Source of the DNA: Flaccisagitta enflata
Taxonomy: Eukaryota > Chaetognatha > Sagittoidea > Aphragmophora
Assembly: GCA_965153355.1 (NCBI GenBank)
Contig: OZ231126.1
Coordinates: 106,516,001-106,580,000 of the forward strand
DNA: 64,000 nt
Direction of reading: 5' to 3'
Made by a program: the position numbers and the translations under genes. Under the pieces are notes generated by a model, which saw only the letters and a program-made list of their open reading frames with translations, was not told the DNA's origin and did no database searches. Below, piece after piece: positions 10,101 to 19,223 of the stretch; position 1 is the stretch's first letter, and each line of letters opens with the position of its first letter.

Positions 10101-13100
10101 TTTACCGTCTTGGGCAGGGTCTTCAGGTCCAACCCACTTTGTTCTACCCATGTTTTTGACAGCAAATTGAGCGTGCTTCCCGTATCCATTAATGTCTGCA
10201 AAATCCGTCCGTCCCTGTCAGGGGCTTTTAGTTTGTCAAAAACCATTAATTTTGCAAACGGAAGCATGCCAGAGACAAGATTGACAAAGTCTCCTGGTCC
10301 TACTGTTCTTACGTAGTGAATCGCTTCATGTTTCCTTCTTTCGCCTTTTCCGAACAGGTGGTGCGAGTCGATTGGGTTTGTTTTCTGGTCAATCAAGTCG
10401 GTGTTTTGGTCACTCGAGTCGGTGTTTTGGTCACTCGAGTCTTCAGTCATCAACCATTCATTGCGGACAACTGGGTAAGAGGAGGCAAATGCGCCAAAAG
10501 AGTGATTTTTATCGATTTCTGATGAGGAACTCTCATTATTTCCCCCCAAATCACTGTTTCTTAGCATAGCTTTTCCTTCGCTTACAATGATGTCAAGTTT
10601 AGCAATATCATAGTATGATAAAATAGAGCAATTTATTCTTGAAGAAATCAAGAATGTGATGCAGACACACGAATTTGTTTGCTTTCGTTTATATTTAAGT
10701 TGATTTCCTGATCTTTTTATCCACAGATCAACCTTTTTTGTCAAAGTCATCTCCTGTCCGTCAAGTCCGGTTATCGTTTCTCTGGTTTTACGATAAACCG
10801 CATCGACGGGCACGCATTCGGGTCTCAATAGCGAAATCATCGAGCCTGAGTCAGTGATTAACTGGCCCAATCCTTTGATATCAATACAAGGTGAATTGTC
10901 TGTTTGTGTATTGATTGTGACTCTGTTTATTTTGTGTGACTGCTTTTTGTTTTTTGTCGTGATTTTGTTTACTCTTTGTTTACCACCACTTTTTTTATCT
11001 TTCCATTTTTTGGATCTTTTGTCATCTCGTCTTAAAGCATTAACATGGTCACTCATTTCTGCTTCGCTGTCCGAGCTATTGTCAATGCTATGGTCTGTTC
11101 CGTTGTCTGTCTCATTGTCTGTTTCGCCGATAGCGTTAATCGCTTCGTCATCGCTCGAGTCAGATTGTGAGCTACAAGAGTCACTGTTTCCGTCCGATGA
11201 GTCTGCCTCCTGGACTGCATTGACTCTTCTCTCTCTTTCCCGCCTTTTCTTTTTTTCGTTACGATTTTGTGCGGGCGTCTTACTCACTTTTAAGTAATTA
11301 ACGTCCGCACTTTTATTTTTCATCTTTTGATATGGGCAGTCGGCTTGCCAATGTTGTGGTGAGGAGCACAAAAAACAGTTTTCGTTTCGTTTCTTGTTTT
11401 TATCTTTGTTTTTAAATGATTTCTGTTGAAAAGCATTTACTCTGTCATCCTCGATGGCATTAGTGTAATCACGGCTTTTGCCCTTGATCAATCTGAGTTC
11501 ATCGGCCATAGTAAATTGATGGGCATTGACCTGTTTCTGAGGGGTAGTCATCGAGTCGGCCACTTGTTCCGACTGGAGCAGGTTTTGACAGAAAGCGACT
11601 CCAGCAAAAATTTCATTGATATCACTTTTTGCCATTTCTTTAATCAAATAATGGTTGTTTAAACCTGCCACGAAATGTGAAAAAAGTTGGGATTTATACA
11701 ATGGGCTCCCACAGAATTCAAAAAATTGGCTAGACTCAATAGAATGGTTAAAAAGTTCCGTTACTTTGAATGCCCAAATGCCTATTTGTTCATGTTTGTG
11801 GCGAATGGCCGTTCTTAATTGTACTTGATAATTTTGGGTATTTTCTAGGCCTAAAGTACAACCAATTTTGGCAGCCAGACTATTGACCGAGATATTCGGG
11901 TTGGCTGTCAAAATTTGTTGAACTTGAAATCTAAGCTCATGCTCGCGGAATGACTGAGTAAATTTATAGCATAGCTCTTTATTATTAAGTCCTAAGAAAT
12001 AGATATATTGGAAAGCAAAATCACAAAACCATGAACGAAAACTTTTTTTGTCTTTTATTGAGTACATTGGTACGTCTTTGGTTAATAATTTTATTCTTCG
12101 ATTTAAATCATCATTGGTGTTACGTGTTGGTGGTTGTGGGTTTGATTGATAATCGTGCGGGTATGGGTCTGGACGATTGTAAGGGCGATGCCCATTGTTG
12201 TTGTTGTTGTTTCCGTTGTTACCGCCCCCTCCTCCAGGACCACCCCCGTCTCCTCCATGTCCACCTCCGTAACCACCACTATATCCCCCATTTCCTGAAT
12301 TACCCTGACCATTTCTGTTTCCTCCCCCATTATTTGGGTATCTGCTATTTTGATCATTATTTCCATTATTTCCATTTACAGGGTGATCTCGATGGGGAAA
12401 ATTGCCACGGAATCCGTCGGATGACGCACGTGGTTGGTAGTTATTGGATGCCCCCTCTCTCGGCTGGAAATCTTTTCTATCAGTTACGGCTGATCCCGTG
12501 TATGGAAGCGGAAGATCTGCAGGTTGGTTATTTTGGTCATTGGTTGGGTTAACAGGTTTGATTGGTGATTTGAAGAATGAGGGTACAATATACTTGCTGT
12601 CTCCCCCTGGGTTTGTTAGGTGATGAGAATGGTATGAATTTACTGAATCATCATCATCATCGTCATCACCGTCTCCCCCTTGTCCTCCAGAACCAGATGC
12701 AATGGTTACTTTTTGGTTGGGTTTGGCTGGGGTTGAAGTCTGTGGCTGGTTATAAGCATTATCTCGGTTTACCTGGTCATTGAAAATTCGTCGATACGTT
12801 TCGGTTGGTCCTTTGTACCGATCGATGCTTTCTCTAGTCTTTTGTAGCTCATCTAAATCAACCCCTCTACTTGTGTTATAACTTATGAGCTGATTATGGG
12901 CTTTTTGTTCAGCCTCGGTCATTGTGTAGGGATTTTTAAAAGTTGGAGGGCCTGTTATAAATGATAAATCTGGTTGTTTATTAGTCCCTTCTTTTAGGGT
13001 AGCTTCTCGGACTTTTTGTGTCAAATCACGATGAGAGTAACTGAAATTCATAACATTTGCTATATCTTCATTTGGGATATAGCCATCCCAGGCTAATGAA

Positions 13101-15520
13101 TCGGGAGGGTGTGAAATAGGCTGTGGAGTGGAAGGAACAGTGCTCGTAGGTGGTATGGGCTGTTTGCTTTTTATGTAGGTGTCATAAATTTTGGCAAAAT
13201 ACTGTTCATAACCATCAAAGTTTCCATGTATTGGTTCAAGTTGTTTAAATACGGGGTGAAAACTTCTTAGAGCCACTTTTTCATCGTCAACTACTCTTGC
13301 TTTTTGAATCTGCTCCCGTAGCATAGTAATATTATCTGGATGTAAACCTTGTTCGTCTAGCTGTACAGGGTTTAATTCCTGGTAACTTTGAAGGATTAAT
13401 TCAAGGAATAATCTACGAGGCCCACAATGCACAGGTCTCAAGAAAGGAACGTCTTTTTGAGTCCATACTTCATGTTCTTGACAGACCTCCCATCCTGTAG
13501 GACCCATTTTTTTGAATTTATCAAGATTACTGTCATACATGAGTGAAGCATTGCAAGGATATTTGACAGGGTCAAAAATTCGTTTTAATAAATCCCTTCC
13601 CTGTATTAATTCTCTTTCAACTTCACATCGTAATTCACTTAGTACTATTCCTCTAGGTAAGTCGTCTGTAAGGATAGGGCCTAGTTCTGTATATCCTAAG
13701 CTAAATACTATTTTTAACATTTTTTCATTCAGATTAAAATAGGGATCATATTCTCTACATCGTTGTGCCACAAAATTATTTTGCAGCGCATGTAGTAGGA
13801 ATTTGGCTCTTTCACTTATTAATGGACTTGGAGAGCTTAGGGCTAATAGGTTAAAGCTTCTTAACACCCCAGGAGTGCCTCTGTGGTCCATGATATAGGC
13901 GGCACCATGTAAGTCATCATCATTTGACCTCCCGTTTAGTTGATAAACTCCATTTACTTTTTTTAGCTCATCTTGAGAAAAAAGTTTCTCACAAACATAT
14001 TTTTCCCTTTGAGGGTTTGGTTGATTTATCATATGAGACGGGAATGGTGGAGCATAACGCTCAGCCTTAACTAATCCTTGAGATCGCTGGCTCGGTACGC
14101 ATCTAAATAATTGTCCACACGCTTTAAATGTGCATCTACCCTTAACATACAATCTAGAGTCATTACAAAAGAAACAAAAAGCGTGATAATGGGTAGGCCA
14201 TAATTCATCATTGTGTGCCCCATTATCTATTTTTACAGGAGCCTTGGTGGGCTCGGTTATTGTTCCCGTTGACATCTTTGGACCCTGATTGGAATCAGTG
14301 ACTCTGGTGGATTCTCCGCTCGTCTGTGCCTTTGCGGTTGCGTCTGAACTAGGTAAGTTCTGATTGTTGACGATTGATACTGGGGTAGTTGTGGTACTTG
14401 CGGTGGAACTTGTAGTAGCAGTGGTAGGGGTTGTGACCGTTGGTGAGGGAATGGTAGTAGTGACTGCTGGGGTAGCGGCAGCTGCGGATGTGATTGCTGG
14501 GGTAGCGGCAGCTGCGGTTGTGGTCGTTTCTACAAACACCGCTGTTGCATCGGAATTGGTTGGAGTTATTGTTCTAGAAATTGAATCATCCTCTATAGAT
14601 GGGTCTAAAATTAGTGATTTGATTAATGAATCATTTGGGTCAACGTCAGCTATTTCATCTTGTGCATTTAATGCTGTTGGGTCAACTTCAACAATTTCAT
14701 CTTGCACACTCAATGCTGATGCATCAGGGTTTATTTGCGCCGGATCATTTTTGTCCTCTTCTGGGTGCAAAAATGAATCGACAGTTACATCAAATACTGC
14801 ATAAGAGTCATTTGGTAAAATGAAAGAATCTTCAGGAATATTTTTTAGAGCAAAAGTTGACCTCAAGGTGTCCCTTACATTTGGTTTAGGTTTTTCAGTG
14901 GTGACAATCTGTCCGTCTTTGATTTTTATTTCATATGCGGGAATGAAAAACCCTTGAGTGTAGGAAGCTGGTAATTGATCAACTCCTTCTGGTGGTTGTT
15001 GTCCGTATTGGGCTGATACCCGAAGAGTAAAGTCACGTTTCAGATTAGGGTTAATTGGAAGGAAAAAATCGTGCTCTCTTTTCCTAATGGCGTTTTCGAA
15101 ATCATTAATTAAGGCAGTCAAATGCACATCACATTCACACGATTTTGATCCCTCAGCCTCATGATGCACACAAGGATTTTTAACTGGAACATATCCTTCT
15201 ATTCCATACAGCCAATACAAGACATTCTTACCATTATCTTTTGCTCTCGGCCGGCTGGCTACCTCGCCAACACAACTGTTTTTGAAATTAATCAGTTCAT
15301 TGAATGGTTTTTTATCCAAAGTAGTTTTTCCTGGTTCAACAAATTTTGAAGGAATTCCTAGTCGGCGGAATCCGCCCAACGGCCAAATACTTCCTGTCCT
15401 TTGTACAGTTCCCCTTACTGATAGCCAAATTCGTCCATCTATATCAAATCCAAATTGTTCTTTCAAGTCCTTGTTTTTTGCCTCCAAAAACTTATTTATT
15501 TTTTCAAAGTCCATTTGCAA
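4127..15520 (-). CDS. Giant LTR-retrotransposon-type Gag-Pol polyprotein, 3797 aa, Ty3/gypsy domain order
   Basis: One unbroken frame from ATG at 15520 to TGA 4127-4129. Order: a Gag-like N-terminus with a Cys cluster from about residue 446 (CFFC, later CTFKAC), a T/A-rich linker and a G/N-rich segment; a CCHC zinc knuckle (C1382, C1385, H1390, C1395); a first protease-like DSGS (D1557); a second DTGS (D1779) followed by an ILGY flap-type motif; RT with LPQG (2308-2311) and YADD (2459-2462); RNase H with YTDW (D2642), a later E, a second YTD and LSDALSR; then integrase with HX3H, CX2C, D3319, D3395 and E3430 (34 residues between the last two) and a GPF-like module (PKWGVGEIV). PR-RT-RH-IN order fits Ty3/gypsy. 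It is far longer than usual for that group and has a 147-residue stretch between LPQG and YADD plus an acidic linker of about 480 residues before integrase. No stop or frameshift implies a young or constrained copy. I found no LTRs. The clade is unassigned. Confidence 0.9.
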   Translation of the reverse strand: MQMDFEKINKFLEAKNKDLKEQFGFDIDGRIWLSVRGTVQRTGSIWPLGGFRRLGIPSKFVEPGKTTLDKKPFNELINFKNSCVGEVASRPRAKDNGKNVLYWLYGIEGYVPVKNPCVHHEAEGSKSCECDVHLTALINDFENAIRKREHDFFLPINPNLKRDFTLRVSAQYGQQPPEGVDQLPASYTQGFFIPAYEIKIKDGQIVTTEKPKPNVRDTLRSTFALKNIPEDSFILPNDSYAVFDVTVDSFLHPEEDKNDPAQINPDASALSVQDEIVEVDPTALNAQDEIADVDPNDSLIKSLILDPSIEDDSISRTITPTNSDATAVFVETTTTAAAATPAITSAAAATPAVTTTIPSPTVTTPTTATTSSTASTTTTPVSIVNNQNLPSSDATAKAQTSGESTRVTDSNQGPKMSTGTITEPTKAPVKIDNGAHNDELWPTHYHAFCFFCNDSRLYVKGRCTFKACGQLFRCVPSQRSQGLVKAERYAPPFPSHMINQPNPQREKYVCEKLFSQDELKKVNGVYQLNGRSNDDDLHGAAYIMDHRGTPGVLRSFNLLALSSPSPLISERAKFLLHALQNNFVAQRCREYDPYFNLNEKMLKIVFSLGYTELGPILTDDLPRGIVLSELRCEVERELIQGRDLLKRIFDPVKYPCNASLMYDSNLDKFKKMGPTGWEVCQEHEVWTQKDVPFLRPVHCGPRRLFLELILQSYQELNPVQLDEQGLHPDNITMLREQIQKARVVDDEKVALRSFHPVFKQLEPIHGNFDGYEQYFAKIYDTYIKSKQPIPPTSTVPSTPQPISHPPDSLAWDGYIPNEDIANVMNFSYSHRDLTQKVREATLKEGTNKQPDLSFITGPPTFKNPYTMTEAEQKAHNQLISYNTSRGVDLDELQKTRESIDRYKGPTETYRRIFNDQVNRDNAYNQPQTSTPAKPNQKVTIASGSGGQGGDGDDDDDDDSVNSYHSHHLTNPGGDSKYIVPSFFKSPIKPVNPTNDQNNQPADLPLPYTGSAVTDRKDFQPREGASNNYQPRASSDGFRGNFPHRDHPVNGNNGNNDQNSRYPNNGGGNRNGQGNSGNGGYSGGYGGGHGGDGGGPGGGGGNNGNNNNNNGHRPYNRPDPYPHDYQSNPQPPTRNTNDDLNRRIKLLTKDVPMYSIKDKKSFRSWFCDFAFQYIYFLGLNNKELCYKFTQSFREHELRFQVQQILTANPNISVNSLAAKIGCTLGLENTQNYQVQLRTAIRHKHEQIGIWAFKVTELFNHSIESSQFFEFCGSPLYKSQLFSHFVAGLNNHYLIKEMAKSDINEIFAGVAFCQNLLQSEQVADSMTTPQKQVNAHQFTMADELRLIKGKSRDYTNAIEDDRVNAFQQKSFKNKDKNKKRNENCFLCSSPQHWQADCPYQKMKNKSADVNYLKVSKTPAQNRNEKKKRRERERRVNAVQEADSSDGNSDSCSSQSDSSDDEAINAIGETDNETDNGTDHSIDNSSDSEAEMSDHVNALRRDDKRSKKWKDKKSGGKQRVNKITTKNKKQSHKINRVTINTQTDNSPCIDIKGLGQLITDSGSMISLLRPECVPVDAVYRKTRETITGLDGQEMTLTKKVDLWIKRSGNQLKYKRKQTNSCVCITFLISSRINCSILSYYDIAKLDIIVSEGKAMLRNSDLGGNNESSSSEIDKNHSFGAFASSYPVVRNEWLMTEDSSDQNTDSSDQNTDLIDQKTNPIDSHHLFGKGERRKHEAIHYVRTVGPGDFVNLVSGMLPFAKLMVFDKLKAPDRDGRILQTLMDTGSTLNLLSKTWVEQSGLDLKTLPKTVNAKSFTGGSIKIQNMVKTYINFGTSVKKLVNFYVFEGDSNYSSILGYQTMQDLSIKLDAANNSFVMDGIPIPVYRYDLSNQINAIQNETVNMARIPVIIEKGLTARRGDSLFIGLRLDLSHGGSAESGDIFFHEYPEDYEKKGLRPADQVVQVYRLKLRGDDLGTKIFVEFSLEAEDDLIDLPTGKEFGCLVPMLPPEYEDVAAKHDVAVLQPVCYIGGNEEEKDRIIKGNAKKWEKLHQMYYNATPEELAEYIGTNGPIDFNCIILFLRRRQLSPAEESDLKKLRQERAEYWSMSRLKENFKDLLAKVDPRYKQDVIDLLYTRRGCLAGKPEHLRIGITTFCLDAMYPENLQMHVKSHVPSGLKRAIAARLQRIMITSGIAKRMDEQPACVHNFLVVMKPGAKMKKPTDIETLNAMTDKECEATWRCVIDSSSLGGLVYNTPAPDPPTIYESLAKIEGSSFSSIVDLKRAYDQTRSTDRVQRLFCFKTSIVGMPLATVQSLPQGFKDSGRHNQFVASYSVERQNNIPAALPFPEFKKAYRLMNEEEEAREKERFERRRKEAKESPKFRVTICEDPKSRAVTSPKIEMPERPKSRDQRSGDGRRIFEEAMRIPVSTDERVIERTIAEELSRSMSSEKTTVERQDIMQFGSTVYADDVLVNSSKNIDKIKKLGVNPSTFMRKPKSESEWPVLFHLSYINRVLYCLEEANFLVSASKVNILCQDEEHSYLGFTFKSDVISIPKRTIETIRSLPIPTTKKEIQRVVGLICYYQQILKHSRPYTGFLTSKLRKGADITFTEEDVKKFETFKEILCKVKMKGFITALDPYVKDRHYLLYTDWCSSVHSSSNLLCVVMHNEKGTTVLPAVADSRSLSPSLKSAGSTLCECGSLISALHHLKPLIFMTPILAYTDNLALVFLMNRRFATNCAIDSPVCQRLLLSIENVFVHVRFCPSEIQLSDALSRIKIETGKTVDQLLTHSNKLSDFDYVEQIIRPDKSKENEQQFIERADRNIKMIRKLEAEKGDSRDDLYSLFKRTHLNARDLKTINMITDDQTGFEPPTNFSPQIKLTQSIEDGVEDDLDDVDVDDDDDDDEARTDDEDRGEPSQVDRRDDPVETRLQQKRVLAIEKNEGEVRSPSSSSIQGNLFERNKEKTETCGLENEKSERGEFDFSKIISPRERKDKVGEKKTCPTDQSSKPVNKMSRQELIDRYNEKIIIPDYKSTDFETLPVLQLDGEQNRIPTDCYTPKEYQYKTDMLDAMLSSNANDRSALSQRGQKIYRQDSLMITKTPDLLATIISDTPDGILSDGFGHEMGPTIDYLAEINFILHTAGPQEESPLFESYEDAHKYLKKGHLADEIQSNHKYFLSCQTRDLDFIVLRKLLKGELTMQDHDIDVIRKTSRMARILLDDFQSVFLFSNLIFRLIFPKKGDKARAVLCLPSQDLARLATRHHLTCHRGSIFTYTVLACKYWCPAMYNVILDVCKACTICSEFHLNRKIIGSKFKSFLDLNSICQLSADLKGPLEYTGSKGPQDKKKNPWDDRATKKYWILCVVNPVVGYNQYFYLKDRKASTVVSCLYNNYLRYFSGVSVCQFDEGAEYVNKLNISLHSLFKISLKFVCKSNAKANKSEKSVAKLSHVLKSVLQGRDFNVKARLTDLSIITNNIYLGEIHGMAANYAYGASNGDSMPYSPAILCNKKDMQHQGEWTEVANRMRHIIKLLREHYNCYITLQRSNIHTFESLNIQKGDLVYFRTYARAHPLSLGLSTLVPKWGVGEIVKVLSRSAALIKNSKTDKVIRRHINDIHPMHSNNPWILNTDYMKSLTAQQAEKAGLDLNQEVERAEQRDTVAVKNRYAMDVKEGEKLAKSNPGGLEGNNDDNNEHWSTKAHEGSIEREKSKRNIRKSQRNDTRYDDEDFQDGGRKLERKSKRPSGSREKSEMVDTRSKKSSKDSTRAQSKHFDDDDDNDGESDDDASFPPKDRRRRSKRLREKRRVDYREN

Positions 15521-16387
15521 GAATGGTTGAATGCGTTATGAATGAACCTTGACTTAGGTGATTGATTTGGGTTTGATTGAATGGTGTTAGTACGAATTTC
15601 TACATGCATGCTTGCGAACATAATCATACCATGGTGGAATAATAGTTATGGCCATTAAGTAGACTAGAACGATGGCCCTCGCTGGTTACCATCGGTATGA
15701 AAAAAAGGCCAATTATTTTGCATGTGTAATGTTTTTCGTCGAGCGTTTTCTTCTCAGTGATTTTTTGACTTGATTCTTCGACTGTTTTTCTTTGTTTTCT
15801 GTACTACCTTCCAGGCTCGGTTGCCATTGTCGTCGTTTCGGTCGGCGGTCTCTTCTTGACCACCCTGGTGTGTCTTCGGTCGCCCTCGATGGAAAGTTCG
15901 CCCGAAGAGATTCGTTTCGCCGTTGTTAAGTTCGTTCGTCGGCGATTGTTAAGTGGGTCCGTTGATGACTTGTTAATTTGTGTGTGACGACTTGTGATAG
16001 TTCAGTCGTAAGAATTAGTCTTCGTGGCCCTTGAAAAGTTCGCTCGTCGATTTTATAAAATGATTGTATCTTTTTTGTAATTAAAAATGTTATATTTTTA
16101 TGTATTAGTGGCGTAGTTTCGAGTGGTTTGTAGTTGTGGCAAGTTGGTTTAAGTACGTAAAAATAAAACTTTTTATGTTGGCGTTTTATTTTTAGTTCGG
16201 CAGGCGTTCGGTTTTAAATTGAATTTTATAAGAGTTATTTTAACCGATAGTGGTGTTTCTCCCCAATTCGATTAGAAACCGAATCGGTTCGAATACAACG
16301 CGACACCACATGAGATAAAATCCGCTTGCCTTCTATTTAGGTCGTTTAGAAAGGTATCAAGCTTCATTTATCTCTTCTAAATAGTTA
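15521..16387. other. 5' flank of the polyprotein, no gene seen
   Basis: This should hold the leader and 5' LTR of the element. TGGTAACCAGCGAGGGCC on the minus strand (about 15673-15690) is TGG-initial like a tRNA primer site, but without LTR borders this is weak. A moderately GC-rich block lies at 15800-16020. No direct copy of this region was found left of 4127. Confidence 0.4.
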
Positions 16388-16450
16388 ATGTTGGTTTGTT
16401 GCTTCGCTAGGCTGGTTTGTTGCTTCGCTAAGCTGTTGGTTTGTTTTCAG
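16388..16450. repeat. Short imperfect tandem repeat, ~24 bp unit
   Basis: GGTTTGTTGCTTCGCTAGGC is repeated as GGTTTGTTGCTTCGCTAAGC, and the motif begins a third time. Two and a half copies. Confidence 0.75.
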
Positions 16451-17390
16451 GCAGATGAATGTTGAGAATTATATTAGATTCAATGATTGTTTATTTCAGA
16501 GATAGAATAAGATGAGATTGATAGCAAGAAGCATAAAGAGAGAATCAGGTCTGTACAATCATGGGGGCTGGAGGGCTTATATACTGGATAGTGGGTAATT
16601 AATATGATACACAATACAGTAATCATCCAATAGTAATGCACGGTTTCATTTCACAAGCCAATGATAACAAAGTTGCAAGGTAAAGATACGAAACTCTCAA
16701 TATCAATTGAAGGCTATGGGATTTGCACATAGAGGGGATTTCCATATATGCTTATGAAAGGATGGGGCATGGGGAGAGCATGAGGAAAGCATGAGTAAAA
16801 CACGTGAACAATGAATGTGCAATGGGGAGAGGATTTCCTATAATGGTAACAAGAGATTCATTTCATTCAAAGTTGAGGTGAAAATGGGGTACAACAAGGT
16901 AGGATTCTCAACACGTTGCAAGTGGGTGAGATTCAATCAGAGTGAAGTACAGGCTTCCCTCATCTCTTTGATTTGAGTGTATGGTGAATGGTTAGACTCT
17001 CAATGATCCACAAGGACTTTTGGGTTGAGGGTATGAGCAGGACCGACAGGGTGACTTCCTTCCCCCAGTGTCTATCCTAGGACAGGACTATCCCAAAACC
17101 TCATAGTCCACTGTATTAATATTCATTTAGATATTTTTATTGATTTCTTGTAATTAAAAATCATCAATGATATTGATTAAAAATAATAAAACAAAGATTT
17201 TTTTTTAAACAAATGTTAATCATCATTACCCAGTTTTTTTTTTCAATTATAACGAAAGAAAAATTATATCATAAAGAAAAATAATTTCTTATAATTTTAG
17301 CTATATTTAGCTATATAAGCTAAATTATTAAAAAAAAAATTACTAAAATATAGTATTGTTCAACATCAATCAATTTTATAATAGTTTCAT
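16451..17390. other. Non-coding stretch
   Basis: No supported gene. The segment from about 17120 to 17390 is very AT-rich with repeated AGCTATATTTAGCTATATA. It leads directly into the 113-bp terminal inverted repeat at 17395. Confidence 0.4.
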
Positions 17391-17394
17391 TTTA

Positions 17395-17507
17395 CAGTGG
17401 GCGACATGCATCATGGGTAAATGATTTACAACTGTAAAAGATTTACCGCTGTAAAACTTTTACCACGGTAAATCATTTACACGAGTAAATACTTTACTGG
17501 GCTCGAG
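17395..17507 (+). repeat. R4 left terminal inverted repeat with tandem palindromes
   Basis: After CAGTGGGCGACATGCATCAT come five consecutive imperfect palindromes of the form GTAAA-NNN-TTTAC (for example GGTAAATGATTTAC and TGTAAAAGATTTACC), then TGGGCTCGAG. Iterated palindromes at a terminus are typical of transposase-binding subterminal repeats. Confidence 0.8.
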
Positions 17508-17639
17508 ACATTAATTCCATGAACTTTTTCAACTTAGAAGACACCTTTACAGCATTCCAGTTCCACCCGAGTCAAACAAGAAGAATGAAATTTTTTTCAT
17601 TTTTTTTTAGATTGTCGCAAAACATGTAACACGTCTTTT

Positions 17640-17706
17640 TAGCAAGTCTGATGACAACAGCGACGAAGACGATTACAGTGACGAGAATCAGTCGATGACA
17701 ACAATG

Positions 17707-17755
<49 letters not shown>

Positions 17756-18480
17756 CGACGTAACCACAACAAGGACGACAACGACAACAATGACAACAAC
17801 AACCATGTTGACAACGACGACAATGACAACCATGACGACAATGGCAACAACAAGAACAACCACAACAACGGCAACAATGATGATGATGATTACAAAAATA
17901 ACGACAACAAACGACGACAACAAGAATGACAACAACAACAACAACAACAATAACAACAGCAACAATGACAACGAGGACAACAATAACAACAATAAACAAT
18001 GACAACAACAACAATGACAACAACAAGAAACAACAATGACCACAATAAACAACAATGACCACAATAAACAACAATGATCACAATAAACAACGATGACAAC
18101 AACAACGACATCAAACAACAATTACAACAAACAACAACAACATCAACAACGACAGCAAAAAACAATGTTGACAACAAACAACAATGACAACAACAAACAA
18201 CAATGACAACAACAACCAACAAGGATGAAAACAACCAAGAATGACAACAACAAACAACAACGACGGCAACAAACAAAAATGACAACAAACAACAATGACG
18301 ACAACAACAGCAATGACAACAACAACATGTTGCAACACAAACAACAAAGACCGCAAACGACAACTACAGCGACGACGACAGCAGCAACAACAACAACAAC
18401 AGCCACCACCAACAACAAGAGCAGAAATAACGACAGCGACAGTAACAGTAACAGCAACAAAAACAACAGCAACAACGATG
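17640..18480. repeat. Degenerate (CAA)n / ACAACAATGACAAC tract
   Basis: About 840 bp of CAA units with interspersed GAC and ATG. It is open in several frames on both strands, giving poly-Asn/Thr or poly-Val/Leu translations. These are by-products of the repeat, not genes. Confidence 0.9.
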
Positions 18481-18634
18481 GTCATTCTTACAATGTTGAA
18501 ATGAATGGGAAAGCAACAATTGCAAAGCTCAATGGGCGAGACAAAATTCAGAAATGGAGATGACTATTCCAATTTCAATGCTGGCAAAAAAGTAACGTCG
18601 ATGGCCAACCCCAAGGTAACGTGGGGGGGGGAGC

Positions 18635-18637
<3 letters not shown>

Positions 18638-18704
<67 letters not shown>
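18638..18704. repeat. (AG)n microsatellite
   Basis: An uninterrupted AG run about 67 bp long, starting after a G8 tract. The R1 copy at 18788 follows within 85 bp. Confidence 0.95.
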
Positions 18705-18708
<4 letters not shown>

Positions 18709-18787
18709 CTAGCAGACTAGTTGACAAGTGACAATTATGAAAATGTTTACACATCAATGAGCGCGGCCTACGTGGCATAGACAGAGA

Positions 18788-18930
18788 AACAAGGCCGGAT
18801 ACACGGCCAATACCAGTTGCGGACGGGTGGGCAGGGGCGGAAATACGCGTTTTCACACTTTCCAATTCGATCATCGTGACCGACGGACGGACAAAGCCTC
18901 TTATCGAGTTGCGTGTCCGCAACTAAAAAT
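18788..18930 (-). repeat. R1 dispersed repeat, well-preserved copy
   Basis: In plus orientation it starts AACAAGGCCGGATACACGGC, passes GCGGACGGGTGGGCAGGGGC and GACCGACGGACGGACAAAGC, and ends GAGTTGCGTGTCCGCAACTA. It is a reference copy for the family. The head hairpin here is AGTTGCGTGTCCGCAACT. No Pol III A/B boxes and no ORF are seen. Confidence 0.85.
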
Positions 18931-18982
18931 GCAAGAACAACTTCAGAGGAGCAAAGACCGAAACCATTGGTAGGTTTCATAT

Positions 18983-18983
<1 letters not shown>

Positions 18984-19070
<87 letters not shown>
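18984..19070. repeat. (TTG)n microsatellite
   Basis: About 29 uninterrupted TTG units, downstream of the R1 copy at 18788. Confidence 0.97.
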
Positions 19071-19071
<1 letters not shown>

Positions 19072-19171
19072 CATGAATGCATGATTCTATCTTCGAAGAC
19101 ACAGAGCCCCTATAGAATGCTAGGAATTGTAAGAGCCCGCTTCAACGGATAGCCTGTAATGTCGATTATCT

Positions 19172-19222
19172 TTTTAGTCGCCTGCTACGCGGCTCTACAC
19201 TCCGCTAAGTCGGTCCGTCGGT
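19172..19222 (+). repeat. R1 head fragment
   Basis: TTTTTAGTCGCCTGCTACGC, then CTCTACACTCCGCTAAGTCG and GTCCGTCGGTTGG, is an R1 head truncated where an R2 element begins. It looks as if the R2 element inserted into or recombined with R1. Confidence 0.7.
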
Positions 19223-19223
19223 T

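Noticed and set aside
4204-15552. Many plus-strand ORFs opposite the polyprotein
   Set aside because: Antisense shadows of a well-supported minus-strand coding sequence; no motifs recognised.
15673-15690. tRNA primer-binding site for the giant polyprotein
   Set aside because: TGG-initial sequence alone is weak; no LTR border could be placed next to it.
17572-18563. Poly-Val/Leu and poly-Asn/Thr ORFs
   Set aside because: By-products of the (CAA)n tract read on both strands.
18788-18930. R1 as a tRNA-derived SINE
   Set aside because: No A/B box pair is visible in any copy, although the consistent CTAAAAA end superficially resembles a SINE tail.
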